A stretch of 64,000 nt of DNA. Origin: Parabacteroides sp900760525. Its GTDB lineage: Bacteria > Bacteroidota > Bacteroidia > Bacteroidales > Tannerellaceae. Below the pieces are notes generated by a model. The model was not told where the DNA came from and ran no database searches. It saw only the letters and a program-made list of their open reading frames with translations. Of the stretch, positions 61,560 through 64,000 are shown in pieces (position 1 is the stretch's first letter; each line of letters begins with the position of its first letter). A program made the translations under genes and the position numbers. Location: positions 3,038,001 through 3,102,000 of the forward strand of contig NZ_CP187555.1 in the NCBI RefSeq assembly GCF_049860805.1, read 5' to 3'.

Positions 61560-61735
61560 AATGACAATCATTTTGTATAACTCTGTCATCCATGTTTCAT
61601 GCCGGTAAATCAGCATTTAATAGGTTCATTATTTCCTCAAAACGAACCTTATTGTCATTCCTGGCTTATTGTAATCTATGTTCCCAACCAAATAAACGGA
61701 AAGATTTTAAAACAAATTAAGAATATTGCAAAAAT

Positions 61736-62734
61736 CTAAGCCGTTTGGTCGAAAGTTTGGTTCCTGACCAATGCACAGATTCGATGTATCAGTTTGTTTC
61801 TAATATTGTTTATAACTAAATTATGATGCTTCCCCTCTTCTCTTTTGCGCCTGTAATATTCTCTTAATATTGGATCATGTATGGCAGCGGTTCGTGCCGC
61901 TTGGGTGAGTAGCGTGTTTAGTTTTTTATTGGCAAATCCACTTGTCTTGGCATTGCTTTTGACACTGGAGCCGGAGGTTCGTTGGAACGGTACCACTCCC
62001 GCATAGCAGGCCAGCTTGCGCGGATCGTCAAAACAGGTGAAGTTTTCGGTATAAACGATCAAAGCAAGGGCGTTGACAAAAGCCACGCCTTTGATGGATG
62101 TAATACGCTCATAATTGTTTTTGATCTCCTCTTCACTGTTGATCAGATCCATTATTTCCTTTTCCACATCTTTTATTTCACGGTTCAAGTTATCCACTTG
62201 TGTCAGGCTATGTTGATATATGTAATCTGTTGCGTGATTCCCTTTTAGGACCGAATGGAGTTCTTTGGCATGTACCAATGCTTCATTTTTCATTTTCACC
62301 AATAAATCACGGAATGTGAAAAATGAGTGCAGCGCCCGGATGGTTTCCGTATTGGGGGTATAGACCTTGGCCATATCCTCGAAACGGCAAGCGTATTGTG
62401 CGATCAGCAATGAATCCAATTTATCGTTTTTCCCGCGTTGCATGCCGCTGCTGTGTTTGATCCTGTAAGGATGTTCCAGCCACAGTGTATAACCCTCGTG
62501 CGCGAGAGTGTTACTCAAACAAACGCTGTAAAGTCCCGTGTTCTCACCGCAAAAGAGCATCTGATCTTTGCCTGTCTGCGGATAGCTATCACAAAGCCAT
62601 GCCAACAGACTCTCATGTCCGGCAACATCATTACTGAACTCACGGTGGACACCTGAAGATATGTTTTCTTTCTCTATCACACTTACATCTACTTTTTTCT
62701 TGGAGAAATCAATCCCGATAAATAATTTATTCAT
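61736..62734 (-). CDS. IS110-family transposase (second element)
   Basis: 332 residues from the ATG at 62734 (MNKLFIGIDFSKKKVDVSV); the frame is open to 62809 but that part lies in the structured leader. DEDD domain with FCGENTGLYSV and KNDKLDSLLIAQYACRF, then the transposase_20 domain (ITSIKGVAFVNALALIVYT, YAGVVPFQRTSGSSVKS) with the conserved serine. Distinct from the first IS110-family protein in this window, from another subgroup. Appears full length. The non-coding DNA is upstream of the gene, as in the IS110 group. Confidence 0.92.
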   Translation of the reverse strand: MNKLFIGIDFSKKKVDVSVIEKENISSGVHREFSNDVAGHESLLAWLCDSYPQTGKDQMLFCGENTGLYSVCLSNTLAHEGYTLWLEHPYRIKHSSGMQRGKNDKLDSLLIAQYACRFEDMAKVYTPNTETIRALHSFFTFRDLLVKMKNEALVHAKELHSVLKGNHATDYIYQHSLTQVDNLNREIKDVEKEIMDLINSEEEIKNNYERITSIKGVAFVNALALIVYTENFTCFDDPRKLACYAGVVPFQRTSGSSVKSNAKTSGFANKKLNTLLTQAARTAAIHDPILREYYRRKREEGKHHNLVINNIRNKLIHRICALVRNQTFDQTA

Positions 62735-62924
62735 ACCTTTATATTGTTTTTGGATTAACCGAAAGCAGGAATGGGCTACTACTCTAAATGATATCCTATT
62801 ATATATCAATAATCTATTTAGTCTTTGCCTGCTTGACTAACGGAAGTCTGTTACAATAACTAGTCTTTAAAGACTATCGTTTTCCATTAGTGTACTTCCG
62901 TTAGTCGGTTAATTTAGTTTCTTC
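62735..62924 (-). ncRNA. Structured leader of the second IS110-family element (candidate bridge RNA)
   Basis: On the minus strand, starting from the promoter at 62931-62938, the leader of about 190 nt has a perfect 13-bp stem (GACTAACGGAAGT at 62835-62847 with ACTTCCGTTAGTC at 62894-62906). It encloses the 16-bp palindrome TAGTCTTTAAAGACTA (62861-62876). More foldable sequence follows up to the ATG. Position and structure suit the 5' bridge RNA of IS110-group elements; guide loops have not been matched to a target. Confidence 0.45.
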
Positions 62925-62930
62925 ATACAA

Positions 62931-62938
62931 CAAAGATA
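62931..62938 (-). promoter_or_regulatory. -7 box of the second IS110-family element
   Basis: TATCTTTG on the minus strand, about 200 bp before the transposase ATG, so the transcript would include the whole structured leader. Confidence 0.6.
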
Positions 62939-62989
62939 TAAATTAACCTCAGCTTCTTGCTTTACGCAAACTTAGAGTACAGTTTTCCG

Positions 62990-63085
62990 AAATACCCGTT
63001 GGTCCAAATCGAAACAGTAGCACATAAAATTCGGTTTTCTACCCCATCTATTTCAGATTACCCTTGCGGGTAATATTTTTTAAGA
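62990..63085. repeat. Dispersed repeat R3, copy 2
   Basis: Reverse complement of 23535-23630 with about seven differences. It abuts the ABC transporter remnant on its right, which marks a rearrangement junction. Confidence 0.75.
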
Positions 63086-63202
63086 GTGCGCGCCACGACC
63101 ACCGTGCGGCTCCGGTAGAACCGGTGCAGGTGCTCCATGATCTTCTTTCTCGCTATTGGCGTCCAAGGCATTCGTCGCTTCGTCTAAGAAGATAAACTCC
63201 GA
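63086..63202 (-). pseudogene. Fragment of a peptide-exporting ABC transporter ATPase
   Basis: Minus-strand translation gives EFIFLDEATNALDANSEK (Walker B and D-loop) and, after a one-base frameshift, IMEHLHRFYRSRTVVVAR. That is the last part of the nucleotide-binding domain of bacteriocin/lantibiotic-type ABC exporters. Only about 115 bp are left; one side ends at the R3 repeat. GC content is clearly higher than in the propeller gene next to it. Confidence 0.7.
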
Positions 63203-63205
63203 GTA

Positions 63206-64000
63206 CTATTTGAAGTAATATTTAACAATTATAGGATTCATTTCTTCCCTTGCATCTAATAATTCATGGTATTTTTTCCGGTTGTTTTCATCTAACATGT
63301 CTTCGGTAATATAATTTTCCAATTCACCATGTTCATACCATGTCAACACATATTCGTTTGTTATTTTTCGAGGAATAAAACCTACCGATTCTGTAAAATG
63401 TTTAATATATTTACATTCGTCAATGGATTTGTCGTGTATCAAATAAGCTCTCGCTCTATCACGTAGGTATATATAAGCTATTACATACCGATTATTTTGA
63501 CCCTGAATATCTATTTTATAAGGAAGAGTAGTAATGCTATTTGGATCATTGGGCAAATTTAAATTTTTCGCATCATAATTATACTTCCCAAAATCCCATG
63601 TATAAGCACTTCTTAAGGAATCCATCCCCACTTCATAAGTTTGATTATCTAAAAGGCGATAAAAATAATACTTCCCATTATATTCATAAAATGGAGGAAC
63701 TGTAGGAACTTGAGCATAATTATTTAAAAACTCATCCTCTACATACTCCTTATGAATGATTTTATTTTCCTTTGCGTCATAATAATTGATTTTATACGCA
63801 TCTAAACTATTAAACAACAATATAAAACAAACATACAAATTATCGCTAAGAGGTATTATGTTCCAATAAAATCCGGAAGCCTCTTCATTCCTCGGAATTG
63901 TTCTTACATGTTTGCCGGTCAAGTCATAACTGTAAATACAGCCCATGTCTGTAATGTCAATGTTTCCGGTAAAAGGATTAAGGAAAATGCTTGTTAAATT
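63206..64000 (-). CDS. 6-bladed beta-propeller protein, partial
   Basis: The frame is open to the right edge of the window, so the start lies outside; 264 codons are present. Text such as FLNPFTGNIDITDMGCIYSYDLTGKHVRTIPR and the spaced aromatic/Gly blades (YYDAKENKIIHKEYVEDEF, FYEYNGKYYFYRLLDNQTYEV) match the Bacteroidales 6-bladed beta-propeller (DUF4934-type) family, usually lipoproteins in the periplasm or at the surface. These genes are often found beside peptide-export and radical-SAM loci, which fits the ABC remnant beside it. The gene is much more AT-rich than the rest of the window, a sign of recent transfer. Confidence 0.8.
   Translation of the reverse strand, partial: NLTSIFLNPFTGNIDITDMGCIYSYDLTGKHVRTIPRNEEASGFYWNIIPLSDNLYVCFILLFNSLDAYKINYYDAKENKIIHKEYVEDEFLNNYAQVPTVPPFYEYNGKYYFYRLLDNQTYEVGMDSLRSAYTWDFGKYNYDAKNLNLPNDPNSITTLPYKIDIQGQNNRYVIAYIYLRDRARAYLIHDKSIDECKYIKHFTESVGFIPRKITNEYVLTWYEHGELENYITEDMLDENNRKKYHELLDAREEMNPIIVKYYFK

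Overview
The window looks like a chromosomal segment of a gut member of the Bacteroidales. Gene content resembles Parabacteroides or Bacteroides, and I cannot fix the species. The reasons are paired SusC/SusD outer-membrane genes, a hybrid two-component regulator, an ECF sigma/FecR pair, DUF4468, DUF3823 and 6-bladed beta-propeller proteins, and promoters of the TAnnTTTG (-7) type instead of Shine-Dalgarno-led genes. About 40 protein genes and three tRNA genes are supported.

Layout. (1) 1-18953 is a polysaccharide utilisation locus (PUL) aimed at a uronic-acid-containing, probably sulfated glycan such as a glycosaminoglycan. It holds the C-terminal part of a hybrid two-component regulator, a phosphatase/phosphodiesterase-like protein, a GH88 unsaturated glucuronyl hydrolase, two heparinase II/III-type lyases flanking a SusC/SusD pair, a serine-type sulfatase and a GH2 glycosidase. 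An IS110-family element sits inside it. (2) 19128-22500 encodes a TonB-dependent receptor and a SagB-like nitroreductase. (3) 22823-35359 is a second PUL controlled by an ECF sigma factor and FecR anti-sigma. It carries SusC/SusD, a DUF3823 lipoprotein, GH130 and GH2, pointing to beta-mannosides. (4) 35565-45348 is housekeeping: two membrane metallophosphoesterases, an S41 protease, a PfkB kinase, three tandem tRNA-Asn genes, a PepSY-like lipoprotein, TrmB and Mrp. (5) 45446-51962 is a complete histidine-to-glutamate operon (hutU-ftcD-hutI-cyclodeaminase-hutH). (6) 52136-60801 holds fused SecDF, two DUF4468 proteins, an IS3-family element, and a flotillin/NfeD pair. (7) The right end contains repeats, a second IS110-family element, a fossil of a peptide-exporting ABC transporter and a partial 6-bladed beta-propeller gene.

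The most interesting material is non-coding. Both PULs have, upstream of their first gene, a pair of inverted repeats around an AGTTC-N5-GAACT-type palindrome that enclose a promoter-like sequence. These look like phase-variable promoter inversions: the first is drawn in the ON orientation for SusC, the second in the OFF orientation for the sigma factor. Scattered between genes are at least five arrays of short palindromes spaced at a strict 21-23 bp (or 42 bp) period. Their sequences are unrelated but their architecture is the same, and I know of no named family for them. Both IS110-family elements carry two-arm foldable non-coding regions that could be bridge RNAs. A separate 109-nt structured RNA with its own promoter and terminator lies at 3797-3905. 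Several dispersed intergenic repeats occur in two copies, 13 to 53 kb apart.
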